Positions 1 through 8,635 of a stretch of DNA of 39,572 bases are shown one piece after another. Under the pieces are notes generated by a model. The model made no database searches and had not been told where the DNA came from. It worked only from the letters and a program-made list of their open reading frames with translations. Origin of the DNA: CANJDH01 sp031430015. Lineage in GTDB: Bacteria; Pseudomonadota; Gammaproteobacteria; Burkholderiales; JAEUOS01. The stretch lies in assembly GCA_031430015.1 (NCBI GenBank), contig JANPAR010000293.1, positions 1 through 39,572 on the forward strand, given 5' to 3'. Within the stretch, counting starts at the first letter, position 1. The number at the start of each line of letters is the position of its first letter. The translations under genes and the position numbers were made by a program.

Positions 1-388
1 CGATGACCGAGGTGAAGGTGGCGCGCACGCTGCTCGACGCATGGCCTTCGTCGCCTTCGAGCAATTGATGAATTTCCCTGGTGCTTTTCCAGATCAGAAA
101 CAAGCCGCCGGCAATCAGGATCAGATCGCGGCCCGAAATAGCCTGCGTCAATACAGTAAACAAGGGCGCAGTCAGCCCGATGATCCAGGTCAGCAGGAAC
201 AACAGGCCTATGCGCATGAACATCGCGAGAAACAAGCCGATCTTGCGCGCCCGCTCGCGCTGCACCAGCGGCAATTTGTCGACCAGGATGGAAATGAAAA
301 TGACGTTGTCGATGCCCAGCACGAGTTCGAGCGCGGTCAGCGTTGCGAACGCTATCCAGGCAGCGGGAGAAGAAAGGAGTTCCATCAT
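1..388 (-). CDS. TerC family integral membrane protein (partial, C-terminus outside window)
   Basis: The minus-strand frame is open from an ATG at 388 to the window edge, so about 129 N-terminal residues are visible. The translation begins MMELLSSPAAWIAFATLTAL and continues with ELVLGIDNVIFISIL, the acidic first-helix signature of TerC/YgdQ/YoaE-type membrane proteins. Further hydrophobic helices follow (GLFLAMFMRIGLLFLLTWIIGL and LILIAGGLFLIWKS), separated by a charged loop with DKLPLVQRERARK. The family is linked to metal-ion homeostasis, including manganese export and tellurium-resistance associations; the substrate here cannot be told. A second ATG at 385 is an equally possible start, and no strong ribosome-binding site is visible. 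It is divergent from the amidase gene. Confidence 0.85.
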   Translation of the reverse strand, partial: MMELLSSPAAWIAFATLTALELVLGIDNVIFISILVDKLPLVQRERARKIGLFLAMFMRIGLLFLLTWIIGLTAPLFTVLTQAISGRDLILIAGGLFLIWKSTREIHQLLEGDEGHASSSVRATFTSVI

Positions 389-538
389 GGGTTTGGTTGT
401 CGTTGAGGGTTGTTGGTGCGCACGTCTACCCAAACTGTACCTGAGTCATTGCGTGAAGACAGCATTACGCGGACAATCATTCATTTCAGCTAGGTGCGCC
501 CTGTTTCCGTCACTTTCCCTTTCTGATGCCCTAAGGCC

Positions 539-1957
539 ATGACCCAAGACCTCTGCTTTCTCTCTGCCACCGATCTCGCGCAGCAAATTCGTTCCAAGCA
601 ACTCTCTGCCGTCGAGGTGATGCAAGCCCATCTCAAACACATTGAGCGTGTCAATCCCAAGGTCAACGCGCTCGTCACCATCGATGCCGAAGGCGCAATG
701 GCCAAGGCCAAAGCAGCCGACGCCAGGCAGGCGAAGGGCGAAGCGCTCGGCCCGCTGCACGGTCTGCCGATTGCGCACAAGGATTTGTTCGCCACCAAGG
801 GCATGCGCACGACGATGGGTTCGCCGATCTTCAAGGACCACGTACCCGATCACAGCATGCTGGTGGTGGACCGCTCCTGGGATGCGGGTGCCATTTGCGT
901 TGGCAAAACCAACACGCCGGAGTTTGGTGCGGGTTCGCAAACCTTCAACGCGGTGTTTGGCGCGACCAAAAATCCCTATGACCTGACCAAGACCTGCGGT
1001 GGCTCGTCGGGCGGCGCTGGCGTGGTGCTGGCGACCGGCATGTTGCCGCTGGCTGATGGCAGCGACCTTGGCGCTTCCCTGCGCAATCCTGGCAACTTTT
1101 GCAACGTCGTCGGCTTGCGCACCTCGCCTGGCCGCGTGCCGGCTTACCCGAACAAACATCTGTGGGACACGTTGAGCGTCGAAGGCCCGATGGCACGCAC
1201 CGTCGAAGACACCGCCCTGTTGCTGTCGGTGCAATCCGGCCCGGACGACCGCGTGCCGATCTCGTTGATGGAGCCGGGCGCATCGTTCCGCGCACCGCTG
1301 GGCCGCGAATTCAAGGGCGTGCGCGTAGGTTTCTCGCCAACCCTCGGTGGCCAGGTGCCGGTCGACAAGCGCGTCGAAAGCATCATCGCGGCCCAGGACA
1401 AGGTGTTCTCCAATCTGGGCTGCGTGCTTGACGACACCATGCCCGATTTCTCGGGCGCGCACGAAGTGTTCCTTACCCTGCGTGCGCATTTGTTCGAACT
1501 CAAGAACGGCGCGTATCTCGACAACCACCGCGACAAACTCAAGGAGACGGTGATCTGGAACATCGAAGCCGGCCGCAAACTGAGCTGCACCGATGTGGCG
1601 CGCGCCGACGCCGAGCGGTCACGTATTTTCGAACGCGTAGCGAAGTATTTCGAGACGCACGAGTATCTGGTCACGGTCGTCAATCAGGTGCCGCCGTTCC
1701 CGATCGAGCAGGAGTATGTGGACGAGATCAACGGCGAGAAGCTCGCCACCTATCTGGACTGGATGAAGAGCTGCTACTACATCACCATCACCGGCCACCC
1801 GGCGATCTCGGTGCCTGCCGGATTCACCGATGAGGGATTGCCGGTCGGCATCCAGATCGTCGGGCGCCGCAACGCCGACTTTGCCGTGCTGCAACTGGCG
1901 TATGCATTCGAGCAGGCAACCAAAGTCGGGCTGCGCCGGCCCGCCATCGCCGCATAG
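539..1957 (+). CDS. Amidase signature family hydrolase
   Basis: This 472-residue protein is an amidase-signature (AS) serine hydrolase that cleaves amide bonds. The Ser-cisSer-Lys triad is visible: Lys81 in GLPIAHKD, Ser156 in CGGSSGGAG and nucleophile Ser180 in SDLGASLRNP. The spacings of 75 and 24 residues match those known for fatty acid amide hydrolase. The nucleophile motif has GAS where most members have GGS. The length fits a stand-alone amidase. GatA function is less likely because no gatB or gatC is adjacent. The gene is divergent from terC across 150 bp and ends 5 bp before the convergent ilvE stop. The substrate is unknown. Confidence 0.9.
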   Translation: MTQDLCFLSATDLAQQIRSKQLSAVEVMQAHLKHIERVNPKVNALVTIDAEGAMAKAKAADARQAKGEALGPLHGLPIAHKDLFATKGMRTTMGSPIFKDHVPDHSMLVVDRSWDAGAICVGKTNTPEFGAGSQTFNAVFGATKNPYDLTKTCGGSSGGAGVVLATGMLPLADGSDLGASLRNPGNFCNVVGLRTSPGRVPAYPNKHLWDTLSVEGPMARTVEDTALLLSVQSGPDDRVPISLMEPGASFRAPLGREFKGVRVGFSPTLGGQVPVDKRVESIIAAQDKVFSNLGCVLDDTMPDFSGAHEVFLTLRAHLFELKNGAYLDNHRDKLKETVIWNIEAGRKLSCTDVARADAERSRIFERVAKYFETHEYLVTVVNQVPPFPIEQEYVDEINGEKLATYLDWMKSCYYITITGHPAISVPAGFTDEGLPVGIQIVGRRNADFAVLQLAYAFEQATKVGLRRPAIAA

Positions 1958-1962
1958 CGGGT

Positions 1963-2892
1963 TTACGTCATGGCCACAGGCGTCAGCCAGTCCGCGTGGC
2001 TGACGTCTTCTCCACGTGCGCAGGCGAAGAAGCGCTTCTGCAAGGCCTGGGTCAACGGCCCCGGCGTGCCGGCGCCAATGGCGCGCCGGTCGACTTCAAC
2101 CACCGGCGTGATTTCAGCTGCCGTGCCGGTCAGGAACACCTCATCGGCAATGTAGAGTTCATCGCGTGTCACGCGCCGCGAGTGCGTGTCGATACCCATC
2201 TCGCGTGCCAGCGCAATCACGGTGCGGCGGGTGATGCCATCGAGCGCCGAGGCGATTTCCGGTTCGACCAAACGGCCCTCACGCACGAGAAAAATATTTT
2301 CACCTGAGCCTTCGGCAACAAAGCCATCGGTGTCGAGCAGCAGTGCCTCATCGTAGCCGTCAGCGCGTGCTTCGCGGTTGGCGAGGATCGAATTGGCATA
2401 GGTTGAGACTGATTTTGAGCGGCACATTTGCACGTTGACATGGTGGCGTGCGAACGAGGAAATCTTGACGCGAATGCCACGCCCAACCGCGTTCTCTCCC
2501 AGATACGCAGCCCAGGGCCACGCGGCAATCGCCACATGCACTGCTGCGCCGTCGGGATTGACGCCCATTTTTTCCGATCCCAGAAACACCAGCGGCCGGA
2601 TGTAGCCGGTGCGCATTTTGTTGGCGCGCACTACGTCGCATTGCGCGGTCTCCAACTCGCTCTGGGTGTAGGGCAGGTCGATGCCGAGGATGTGGGCGGA
2701 TTGTTTCAGGCGTTGCGTGTGGTCGGCGAGCCGGAAGATGGCCGGGCCGTGTGCGGTGTCGTAGACGCGCAGGCCTTCGAATACGCCGAGGCCGTAATGC
2801 AGCGTGTGGGTCAACACATGGGTGGCGGCATCGCGCCAGGGTTTGAGGGCGCCGTCAAACCAGATCCAGCCATCGCGGTTTTGCATGGACAT
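1963..2892 (-). CDS. ilvE: Branched-chain amino acid aminotransferase
   Basis: This is a fold-type IV PLP aminotransferase that makes valine, leucine and isoleucine from their 2-oxo acids with glutamate as amino donor. Using the ATG at 2892 gives 309 residues, the usual IlvE length. The N-terminus GWIWFDGALKPWRDA and HTLHYGLGVFEGLR is typical. The PLP Lys160 lies in MCRSKSVSTYANSILANREA, followed by DEALLLDTDGFVAEGSGENIF and LTGTAAEITPV. The start is chosen because GGAG lies about nine bases upstream on the minus strand. The frame stays open upstream to an ATG at 3171, which would add 93 residues of low-complexity sequence. The gene is convergent with the amidase. Confidence 0.93.
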   Translation of the reverse strand: MSMQNRDGWIWFDGALKPWRDAATHVLTHTLHYGLGVFEGLRVYDTAHGPAIFRLADHTQRLKQSAHILGIDLPYTQSELETAQCDVVRANKMRTGYIRPLVFLGSEKMGVNPDGAAVHVAIAAWPWAAYLGENAVGRGIRVKISSFARHHVNVQMCRSKSVSTYANSILANREARADGYDEALLLDTDGFVAEGSGENIFLVREGRLVEPEIASALDGITRRTVIALAREMGIDTHSRRVTRDELYIADEVFLTGTAAEITPVVEVDRRAIGAGTPGPLTQALQKRFFACARGEDVSHADWLTPVAMT

Positions 2893-3318
2893 TGTGATTG
2901 CTCCAAAGGAAAGAAAATTGCCGGATTCGTGGCGGGTGCTTGAATGGCGGGAATGGCAGCCTGGACAGCGAAAGGAAGTCGCTGGCGCGCAGGACGGGAG
3001 ATCCCTGCATGGAAGCGCACAACGTGGGAGCACTCGCGATGGGAGCGCGTGGTCTTGAAGTGCCCGGGTTCGGAGCACGCAGACAATGGCCGGTCGAAGG
3101 ATCGAAAACCGGCTGGTTGCGCGGGGTGGTCGCGCAGGTGCCATCCTCACGCAGGGCGTGAACCTGTGCAAACGAATCCAGAGCGCCTTTGAGGTGAATT
3201 GGATTCACGTGGTTGAGCCACTGCATTTGAGGCATCGCCGTTGAGCCGCCGTAGTTGAACCGGTTAGACTCTCACCCACTGCCCTGCCCCTTCAGCGTTC
3301 CAGCGTTCGTCCTCGTCC
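2893..3318. other. Intergenic region between ilvE and the MFS gene
   Basis: This 426-bp stretch separates the divergent ilvE and MFS genes and must carry both promoters. It holds four imperfect 15-bp tandem units at 2987-3046. The minus-strand frame of ilvE is open through much of it. I see no convincing separate gene. Confidence 0.5.
2987..3046. repeat. Four imperfect 15-bp tandem repeats upstream of ilvE
   Basis: Units at 2987-3001, 3002-3016, 3017-3031 and 3032-3046 end in GGGAGA, GGAAGC, GGGAGC and GGGAGC respectively, each preceded by a less conserved stretch. On the minus strand they read as repeated GCTCCCA blocks. In the open ilvE frame they would encode a five-residue repeat (HALPS, RVLPR, CALPC, RDLPS). 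Confidence 0.6.
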
Positions 3319-4575
3319 TTGCTGTCACCTTCTTCGAGTCCATCGAATCCGGCGCGCACTGCTCTCGTGGTGCTCGGCGTATGCCTGCTGCTCAACCTGA
3401 TCGGGCGCGGCACAGCTGATACCTACGTGGTGTTTTTGCTGCCGCTGGAGCAAGACCTCGGCTGGAGCCGCTCGCAGATGACCGGCGTGTATTCGATTTA
3501 TCTGCTGGTCAACGGGCTCACCGCGCCCGCAGTGGGCATGTTGTTCGACCGGCTCGGCCCGCGCCTGGTCTACGGCTTCGGCATGGCGGCCTTGGCGGCG
3601 TCCTATGTGCTTGCCTCCTACGTGCACAATGTCTGGCAGTTTTATGCCACGGTCGGCGCGGGCACGGGCGTCGCGGTCGCGGCGCTCGGCATGGTGCCGT
3701 CGTCAACGCTGATCGCGCGCTGGTTTCGCGAGCGGCTCTCCACTGCAATGTCGGTCGCGTTCGCTGGTCTGGGGCTCGGCGCCTTGATCATCGTGCCGGG
3801 CGCGCAGGCCTTGATCGGCGCACACGGCTGGCGCGAGGCCTACCGCATTCTCGGCATCATCCTATTTTGTTTTGTGCCGCTGGTGCTGGCCCTGCCGTGG
3901 CGGCACTTTCTCGACGGCCACCCGGCCTATCGCGATGTGCGCCGCGCGGTCAATGCCAGTGGCGAGGAATGGACTGTTGCGCGCGCGATGCGCTCACGCA
4001 ATTTCTGGGGCCTCGTATGGGTGTTCTTCTTCACCTCGGTCGGCATGTTTTCAGTGACCGTGCAAACCGTGGTCTATCTCGTCGAGCAGGGCTTCCCCGC
4101 GTTGCTCGCGGCGACGGCATTTGGCACAGCGTCAATGCTGTCGGTGTTCGGCATCGTCACGACCGGCGCAATTGCCGACCGCTTCGGCCCACGCCGCACA
4201 GTGACCGCCACCTACATCGGCAGCATCATCGGCATGGGCTTTTTGCTGGCGCTGTCGTGGTATCCGGTACAGAGTTTGCTGCTGGGCTACATCATCGCAT
4301 TTGGTCTGTGCCAGGGTGCGCGCGGCCCGATCATTTCGTCCATGACCACGCGCCTGTTTGCCGGCAAGCATGTCGCCAGCATCTACGGAATTATCTATGC
4401 CACCAACGCGTTCGGTGCCGGTCTCGGCGCGTTTCTTGGCGGTGTGCTGCACGATGTAACCGGCAGTTACCGGCCCGGGTTTGCGTTTTCGGTCTGCCTG
4501 CTGATCATTGCCGGCCTGCCGTTTTGGGTGCTGCCGACGATGCGGGATTTTCGCTCAAGGACTAGCGTGAGCTGA
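3319..4575 (+). CDS. MFS transporter
   Basis: This protein of about 418 residues has the twelve-helix pattern of the major facilitator superfamily. The cytoplasmic loop motif A appears after helix 2 (GMLFDRLGPR, residues 73-82) and again in the second half (GAIADRFGPRRTV). The overall pattern resembles the broad monocarboxylate/oxalate-formate type carriers, but I cannot name the substrate. No ATG lies near the N-terminus. The TTG at 3319 gives a short Ser/Pro-rich tail before helix 1. A GTG at 3367 would cut into helix 1, so the TTG is preferred, with low certainty on the exact start. It is divergent from ilvE. Confidence 0.88.
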   Translation: MLSPSSSPSNPARTALVVLGVCLLLNLIGRGTADTYVVFLLPLEQDLGWSRSQMTGVYSIYLLVNGLTAPAVGMLFDRLGPRLVYGFGMAALAASYVLASYVHNVWQFYATVGAGTGVAVAALGMVPSSTLIARWFRERLSTAMSVAFAGLGLGALIIVPGAQALIGAHGWREAYRILGIILFCFVPLVLALPWRHFLDGHPAYRDVRRAVNASGEEWTVARAMRSRNFWGLVWVFFFTSVGMFSVTVQTVVYLVEQGFPALLAATAFGTASMLSVFGIVTTGAIADRFGPRRTVTATYIGSIIGMGFLLALSWYPVQSLLLGYIIAFGLCQGARGPIISSMTTRLFAGKHVASIYGIIYATNAFGAGLGAFLGGVLHDVTGSYRPGFAFSVCLLIIAGLPFWVLPTMRDFRSRTSVS

Positions 4576-5002
4576 CCTGACGGGTCCCTTCCTTGTTTGT
4601 CTCCGCCATGAACCCCGTGAAGAATGGCTCTGCGGGCCGATTGCATTGAGAAGTGCGAAAATTCTTGGAAGCACGTTTTGGGTGAGTGTCGTTGACCAAT
4701 TGTCTTGACCCGCACCTCTAGCGGTGATTACAGCGATGTATCCCTATTCCAGTACACAAGCCAAAGGAAGAGCTTGCGAGCCTGCGAAAAAGAAGGGCTT
4801 TGAGGCGTTCGATGGGTGAATTGAATTGGTAATCGCCAAAGGTACACGCAGGAAGGTAGATGTGGAAAATGCGATTGAAACGCTTCCTCGGTAGACGGAA
4901 TCGGCATCGTCGCAAAACGGAAAAATTATCCAGCGGGCGATTGAATTCCTCTGGGCGCAGTTAAATTCAACGCATGAATGATAAGTCTTGGGAGATCCAG
5001 AA
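4576..5002. other. Gene-poor, AT-richer region upstream of the FkbM gene
   Basis: These 427 bp between the MFS stop and the FkbM start contain no gene I can support. Short frames exist, for example 4718-4915 on the minus strand, but show no recognisable domain or ribosome-binding site. AGAATGGCTC at 4621-4630 is identical to ten bases of the palindrome at 36130 and forms an imperfect inverted repeat with GGCCGATT. Base composition falls noticeably from the MFS gene onward. Confidence 0.5.
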
Positions 5003-5857
5003 ATGTGGAGTCTATTGGATTATTTTTCGCAAGACGTTCAGTTCATCATTCTGGATATTGGAGCAGCCTTGACTGAGCGGGCTCCTTATCAATTTTTGGT
5101 AGATGCAGGCCGTGCAAGCGTAATCGGCTTTGAACCAAATGTTGAAGCATGCGAACGGCTGAACAGAGAATACGGCGCGCCGCACCGATTTTTTCCATAT
5201 TTCATTGGTGATGGCCATCCCGCAGTATTTCACGAGACGAATTGGGGACAGACCGGTTCTCTATATAAACCCAACACTCCGCTAATTGAAAAATTTCAAG
5301 AGCTTGCCGAGGTAGCAACGCTGATTGCCACGCATCGGGTAAACACTGTGAGGCTTGACGACTTGGCTCAGATTGCCCACGTTGATCTAGTCAAGATTGA
5401 CGTGCAGGGAGGCGAATTGGCCGCACTCACGCATGCCTCGCGAATTCTTGCTGACACGCTTTTGATTCAGACCGAGGTCGCATTTGTAGAAGGGTATGTC
5501 GGGCAGCCAATGTTTGCAGACGTGGATACCTTTCTTAGAGGTGCAGGATTTCAGTTTCACGCGTTCAAAACCTTTGGCGGGCGCAGATTCAAGCCGCTAA
5601 CAGGCAATCTCGATATTGATCAGAGTTCCTCACAGTGGCTTTGGGCGGACGCACTTTATGTCCGCGACTGGATGAATCTGGATAGCATGGATGTCGCCAA
5701 GCTTCAAAAATATGCAGTATTGGCCCACGACTATCTGAGCGCATTCGATCTCGCGCATTTGGTGCTGCAGGCATTGGACAAGAAAACTGGTGGCGGTCTG
5801 GCTACCCAATATTTGGCCCGTTTGAGTGACGAGATGGACGGTCCAAGAAGATCTTGA
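5003..5857 (+). CDS. FkbM family SAM-dependent methyltransferase
   Basis: This 284-residue protein has the FkbM-family layout. SAM-binding motif I is LDIGAALTERA (17-27), the acidic strand-2 end is IGFEPN (41-46), then VDLVKIDVQGGELAAL (127-142), and the family's EVAFVEGYVGQPMFADVDTF segment (158-177) followed by LRGAGF. Such enzymes O-methylate sugars, polyketides or surface glycans; the acceptor here is unknown. The ATG at 5003 is chosen because GGGAG sits eight bases upstream; a TTG at 4988 is the in-frame alternative. The gene is clearly less GC-rich than its surroundings (about 45% in one counted 60-base line) and stands alone between gene-poor flanks, suggesting horizontal acquisition. 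Confidence 0.88.
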   Translation: MWSLLDYFSQDVQFIILDIGAALTERAPYQFLVDAGRASVIGFEPNVEACERLNREYGAPHRFFPYFIGDGHPAVFHETNWGQTGSLYKPNTPLIEKFQELAEVATLIATHRVNTVRLDDLAQIAHVDLVKIDVQGGELAALTHASRILADTLLIQTEVAFVEGYVGQPMFADVDTFLRGAGFQFHAFKTFGGRRFKPLTGNLDIDQSSSQWLWADALYVRDWMNLDSMDVAKLQKYAVLAHDYLSAFDLAHLVLQALDKKTGGGLATQYLARLSDEMDGPRRS

Positions 5858-6104
5858 TCAGGCCGGGCATCGGGACGCTAATCTCATGGGCATCGACAGA
5901 ATCAAGGTGAAGCAATTCAATGTTGTCTCGGAAGTCGCGCGAGAGCGCACCAGCCCATTTGTATTCGATTGACGGCCTTTTGAGGCATTGGGAGTGTGTA
6001 TGTCGGGATGTTGATTTCGACGGATCCGCGTATGGTTATCAGGACAATTCGAATTTTGGGTATCGATTTTTCGCGAAAACTATTGGCGATATCGTATCGA
6101 CGAT
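5858..6104. other. Gene-poor region after the FkbM gene
   Basis: No supported gene is seen here. A 28-codon frame (5887-5973, beginning MGIDRIKVKQFNVV) and a 93-codon frame (5920-6201) that runs into the 3' end of the LysR gene have no recognisable features. The AT-richer composition of the FkbM gene continues to about the LysR stop, so these may be degraded remnants of the same insertion. Confidence 0.4.
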
Positions 6105-6986
6105 TCAAACCGCTGTCTGGCCCGCTTCCTCTCGCAGCCAATCCGTAAACAGCGTCACCGCCGGCTTGTGCGCCGCTTCGGGGGCGAGCACGATGGTGTA
6201 GGCGCGATCCCACACTTCGAGCGTGAAGGGTTTGACCAAGACGCCGTTTGCACCATAGCCTTCAAACAAGGTCTTGAGCGTGAGTGCGACGCCCTGGCCT
6301 GCCGCTGCGGCCTCGTACATCAGCATCGCGTCCTCATAGAGCGCGCCGCTGGTCGGTTCGGGCCAGTCGAGGCCAGCCGCCTTGAACCACGGTTGCCAGT
6401 GCAGCATTGGGTGGCGCAGCAGCACCGCGTTCTTCAAATCAACCGGCTGCGCCAGGCCGCCAAGCGACGCGATGTACGCGGTGCTGGCGACCGGAAACAG
6501 CGTCTCTTCAAACAGCTTGATCGTCGACAGACCCAGCGCGTCTTCCGCACCGTAGCGAATCCCGATGTCGGCTTCACCCCGCTTGATGAGTTCGAGATCG
6601 TAAGACGACGAGACCGCGAGTTCGATCTGCGGATGCACGCGCTGAAAGCTGGCCAGGCGCGCCACCAGCCACTTGGCGCCGAGGGCAGGTGCGGCGGATA
6701 TGCGCAGGCGTGCGCGCGTGCCGCCTTTGAGGCTTGCGGTGGCGGTGTCGAGCGCGGCGAGAGCGCTCTTCACTTCAGCCAAATAGCGCTCGCCAAAGCT
6801 GGTGAGCGCGATGGTGCGATTGATGCGGATGAACAACGCGACGCCGAGAAATTCTTCCAGCGATTTGATTCGATGGCTCACCGCTGATTGCGTCACGTGC
6901 AGTTCATCGGACGCCTTGAGAAAACTCATGTGGCGCGCGGCTGCTTCGAAGGCGAGCAGATCATGCAGGGGAGGGAGGCGATGCAT
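6105..6986 (-). CDS. LysR-family transcriptional regulator (GcvA-like)
   Basis: This 293-residue protein has an N-terminal winged helix-turn-helix (LLAFEAAARHMSFLKASDEL, then HVTQSAVSHRIKSLEEFLGV, residues about 9-48) and a C-terminal periplasmic-binding-like effector domain from about residue 92. The HTH with VTQSAVSHRIKSLE and the RADIGIRYG-type segment (GEADIGIRYG) resemble the GcvA/AmpR subgroup. The ATG at 6986 gives a canonical LysR N-terminus. It is divergent from the carboxymuconolactone decarboxylase-like gene, the usual arrangement for a LysR target, so that gene is a candidate for its control. Effector unknown. Confidence 0.92.
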   Translation of the reverse strand: MHRLPPLHDLLAFEAAARHMSFLKASDELHVTQSAVSHRIKSLEEFLGVALFIRINRTIALTSFGERYLAEVKSALAALDTATASLKGGTRARLRISAAPALGAKWLVARLASFQRVHPQIELAVSSSYDLELIKRGEADIGIRYGAEDALGLSTIKLFEETLFPVASTAYIASLGGLAQPVDLKNAVLLRHPMLHWQPWFKAAGLDWPEPTSGALYEDAMLMYEAAAAGQGVALTLKTLFEGYGANGVLVKPFTLEVWDRAYTIVLAPEAAHKPAVTLFTDWLREEAGQTAV

Positions 6987-7090
6987 GACCCCATTCTAAC
7001 GGGGTGATTTCGCGTGTCGGCCATATAAGGTGCTTGAAGCATTCCGGTTCCGGGGAGCGCGTGCAGGCGGGCCGATGCGTTACTGACAAG

Positions 7091-7120
7091 GCCACTGCGG
7101 CCACAGATTGCCACAGCCAC
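7091..7120. promoter_or_regulatory. Clustered GCCAC repeats in the LysR/decarboxylase divergent region
   Basis: GCCAC occurs at 7091, 7100, 7110 and 7116, just upstream of a candidate -10 box (TACAAT, 7144-7149). The position in a divergent LysR promoter region fits an operator, but the repeat does not match the classic T-N11-A form clearly. Confidence 0.25.
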
Positions 7121-7180
7121 TGCAGCTGATCGCGGCTGGCCGATACAATGACGGCTCCTCTCACTTCAACCACATACATC

Positions 7181-7597
7181 ATGAGCAACCCCACCAAAAA
7201 AGAAATGTTCGACGCCGGCCTCGCCATCCGCAAGCAGGTGCTGGGCAGTGACTATGTGGATCGCGGTTTTGCGATCAAGGATGAGTTCACCGAAGATATT
7301 CAGGACTACCTCACTGTCCATTCCTGGGGCGCGAGCTGGGGCCGCCGGGATGCCAAAGGCGAGCTGACCATTCCGCCGAAGACGCGTTCGTGGCTCAACA
7401 TCGTGATGCTGTGCGCGCTCAATCGCCCGCATGAGCTGGAGTTGCACCTGCGCGGCGCCATCAACAACGGCGTCACCAAACAGGAGATGAAAGAACTGTT
7501 CATTCACGTTGCGGTGTATTGCGGCGCCCCGGCACTGGTCGAAGGTGTGCGCATTGCGCGCAAGGTGTGGGCGGAACATGAGGCAGCAAAAAAATAA
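7181..7597 (+). CDS. Carboxymuconolactone decarboxylase family protein
   Basis: This 138-residue protein belongs to the CMD/AhpD family. PcaC members decarboxylate 4-carboxymuconolactone in the protocatechuate branch of the beta-ketoadipate pathway. The conserved C-terminal half is evident: RPHELELHLRGAINNGVTKQ, then EMKELFIHVAVYCGAPALVEG. I see no CxxC pair as in AhpD, so peroxidase activity is unlikely. Other pca genes are absent nearby, so pathway membership is only inferred. The ATG at 7181 is preferred over 7148 because a TACAAT box at 7144-7149 overlaps the upstream ATG and the family begins close to the second one. Divergent from the LysR gene. Confidence 0.85.
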   Translation: MSNPTKKEMFDAGLAIRKQVLGSDYVDRGFAIKDEFTEDIQDYLTVHSWGASWGRRDAKGELTIPPKTRSWLNIVMLCALNRPHELELHLRGAINNGVTKQEMKELFIHVAVYCGAPALVEGVRIARKVWAEHEAAKK

Positions 7598-7659
7598 ACC
7601 GGCAGTGTCTGTCGTGCCGGACGCCGCAACCCTGATTCGCTTTCCGCAATTGCTACGCC

Positions 7660-8595
7660 ATGAATCGCCGTGCGTTTCAGCTCGGGGTGGCCGCGTCGAC
7701 GGCTGCTGCTGCTCTGCGTGATGTGATGGGTCAAGCTTATGCGCAGCCTGCTGCGTCGCCAGCCCCGCTGTTGACGCGGGCCATTCCGGCGACGGGTGAG
7801 CAGGTGCCGGTGGTCGGCCTTGGCACCTGGCAAGTCTTCGATGTTGCGGCGGGCAGTGCGGAATATGCCGAGGCGCGCGCCACCCTCAATGCATTCGCCG
7901 CCAGCGGAGGGCGTGTGGTTGATTCATCGCCAATGTATGGCCGCTCGGAGAATGTGCTGGGCGATCTGATGCAGAGTGAAGCGCTGCGTGACAAGTTGTT
8001 CGTCGCCACCAAAGTGTGGACGCATGGCCAGCGCGAAGGTCGCGCGCAAATGCGCGACTCAATGGCCAAGCTCAAGCTCGAGAAGCTTGACCTCATGCAG
8101 GTGCATAACCTTACCGATACCGAAGCGCATCTCGACACCCTCGCAGCATGGAAGAAGGAAGGGCGCGTACGTTTGACCGGCATCACCCACTATCACGCTG
8201 GCGCGCACCGTGCGCTGGAGGCCGCGCTGCGCAAACATCGCGTGGATGTGGTGCAGGTCAACTACTCGCTCGCCGAGCCAGAGGCAGAGCGCGGGCTGCT
8301 CAATTTGTGCGCGGAGCTGAACGCGGCGGTCGTCATCAACCGTCCGTTCGCCGAGGGCGCGTTGTTTCGCCAAGTGCGCGGCAAGGCCGTTCCGGCCTGG
8401 GCGCGTGACGAGCTCGGCGTGCAGAGCTGGGCACAATTTTTTCTCAAATGGATTCTCGGTCATCCGGCGGTGACGGTGGTGATCCCCGGCACGCGCAATC
8501 CGCAGCATGTGACGGACAACCTCGCTGCTGCGCGCGGTGTTGTGCCCAGCGCGGCGCAGCGCGAGCGCATGCGCGTGGCGCTCGCAGCGCTTTGA
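7660..8595 (+). CDS. Aldo/keto reductase with Tat-like leader
   Basis: This 311-residue protein carries an NADPH-dependent aldo/keto reductase barrel. The catalytic tetrad is visible: Asp88 and Tyr93 (VVDSSPMYGRSE), Lys118 (VATKVW) and His149 (MQVHNL). Late segments such as HPAVTVVIPGTRNPQHVTDN fit the cofactor-binding end. The N-terminus MNRRAFQLGVAASTAAAAL has a twin-arginine motif with a weakly hydrophobic stretch and a possible cleavage region near AYAQPAASP. This points to export of the folded, cofactor-loaded enzyme to the periplasm, as in a minority of family members. It starts 62 bp after the decarboxylase-like gene on the same strand. Substrate unknown. Confidence 0.9.
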   Translation: MNRRAFQLGVAASTAAAALRDVMGQAYAQPAASPAPLLTRAIPATGEQVPVVGLGTWQVFDVAAGSAEYAEARATLNAFAASGGRVVDSSPMYGRSENVLGDLMQSEALRDKLFVATKVWTHGQREGRAQMRDSMAKLKLEKLDLMQVHNLTDTEAHLDTLAAWKKEGRVRLTGITHYHAGAHRALEAALRKHRVDVVQVNYSLAEPEAERGLLNLCAELNAAVVINRPFAEGALFRQVRGKAVPAWARDELGVQSWAQFFLKWILGHPAVTVVIPGTRNPQHVTDNLAAARGVVPSAAQRERMRVALAAL

Positions 8596-8635
8596 CCTCC
8601 GGCCTTCGACCTCGCCGGCAATTGGGGGGACGCGC

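Noticed and set aside
446..1528. A 360-codon minus-strand frame opposite the amidase gene
   Set aside because: The amidase has its full catalytic triad and family length; the antisense frame has no recognisable content.
4718..4915. Small minus-strand frame before the FkbM gene
   Set aside because: 65 codons with no ribosome-binding site, domain or conserved motif that I can recognise.
5920..6201. 93-codon plus-strand frame after the FkbM gene
   Set aside because: It overlaps the 3' end of the LysR gene by about 100 bases and has no recognisable features; it may be remnant sequence but is not supported as a gene.
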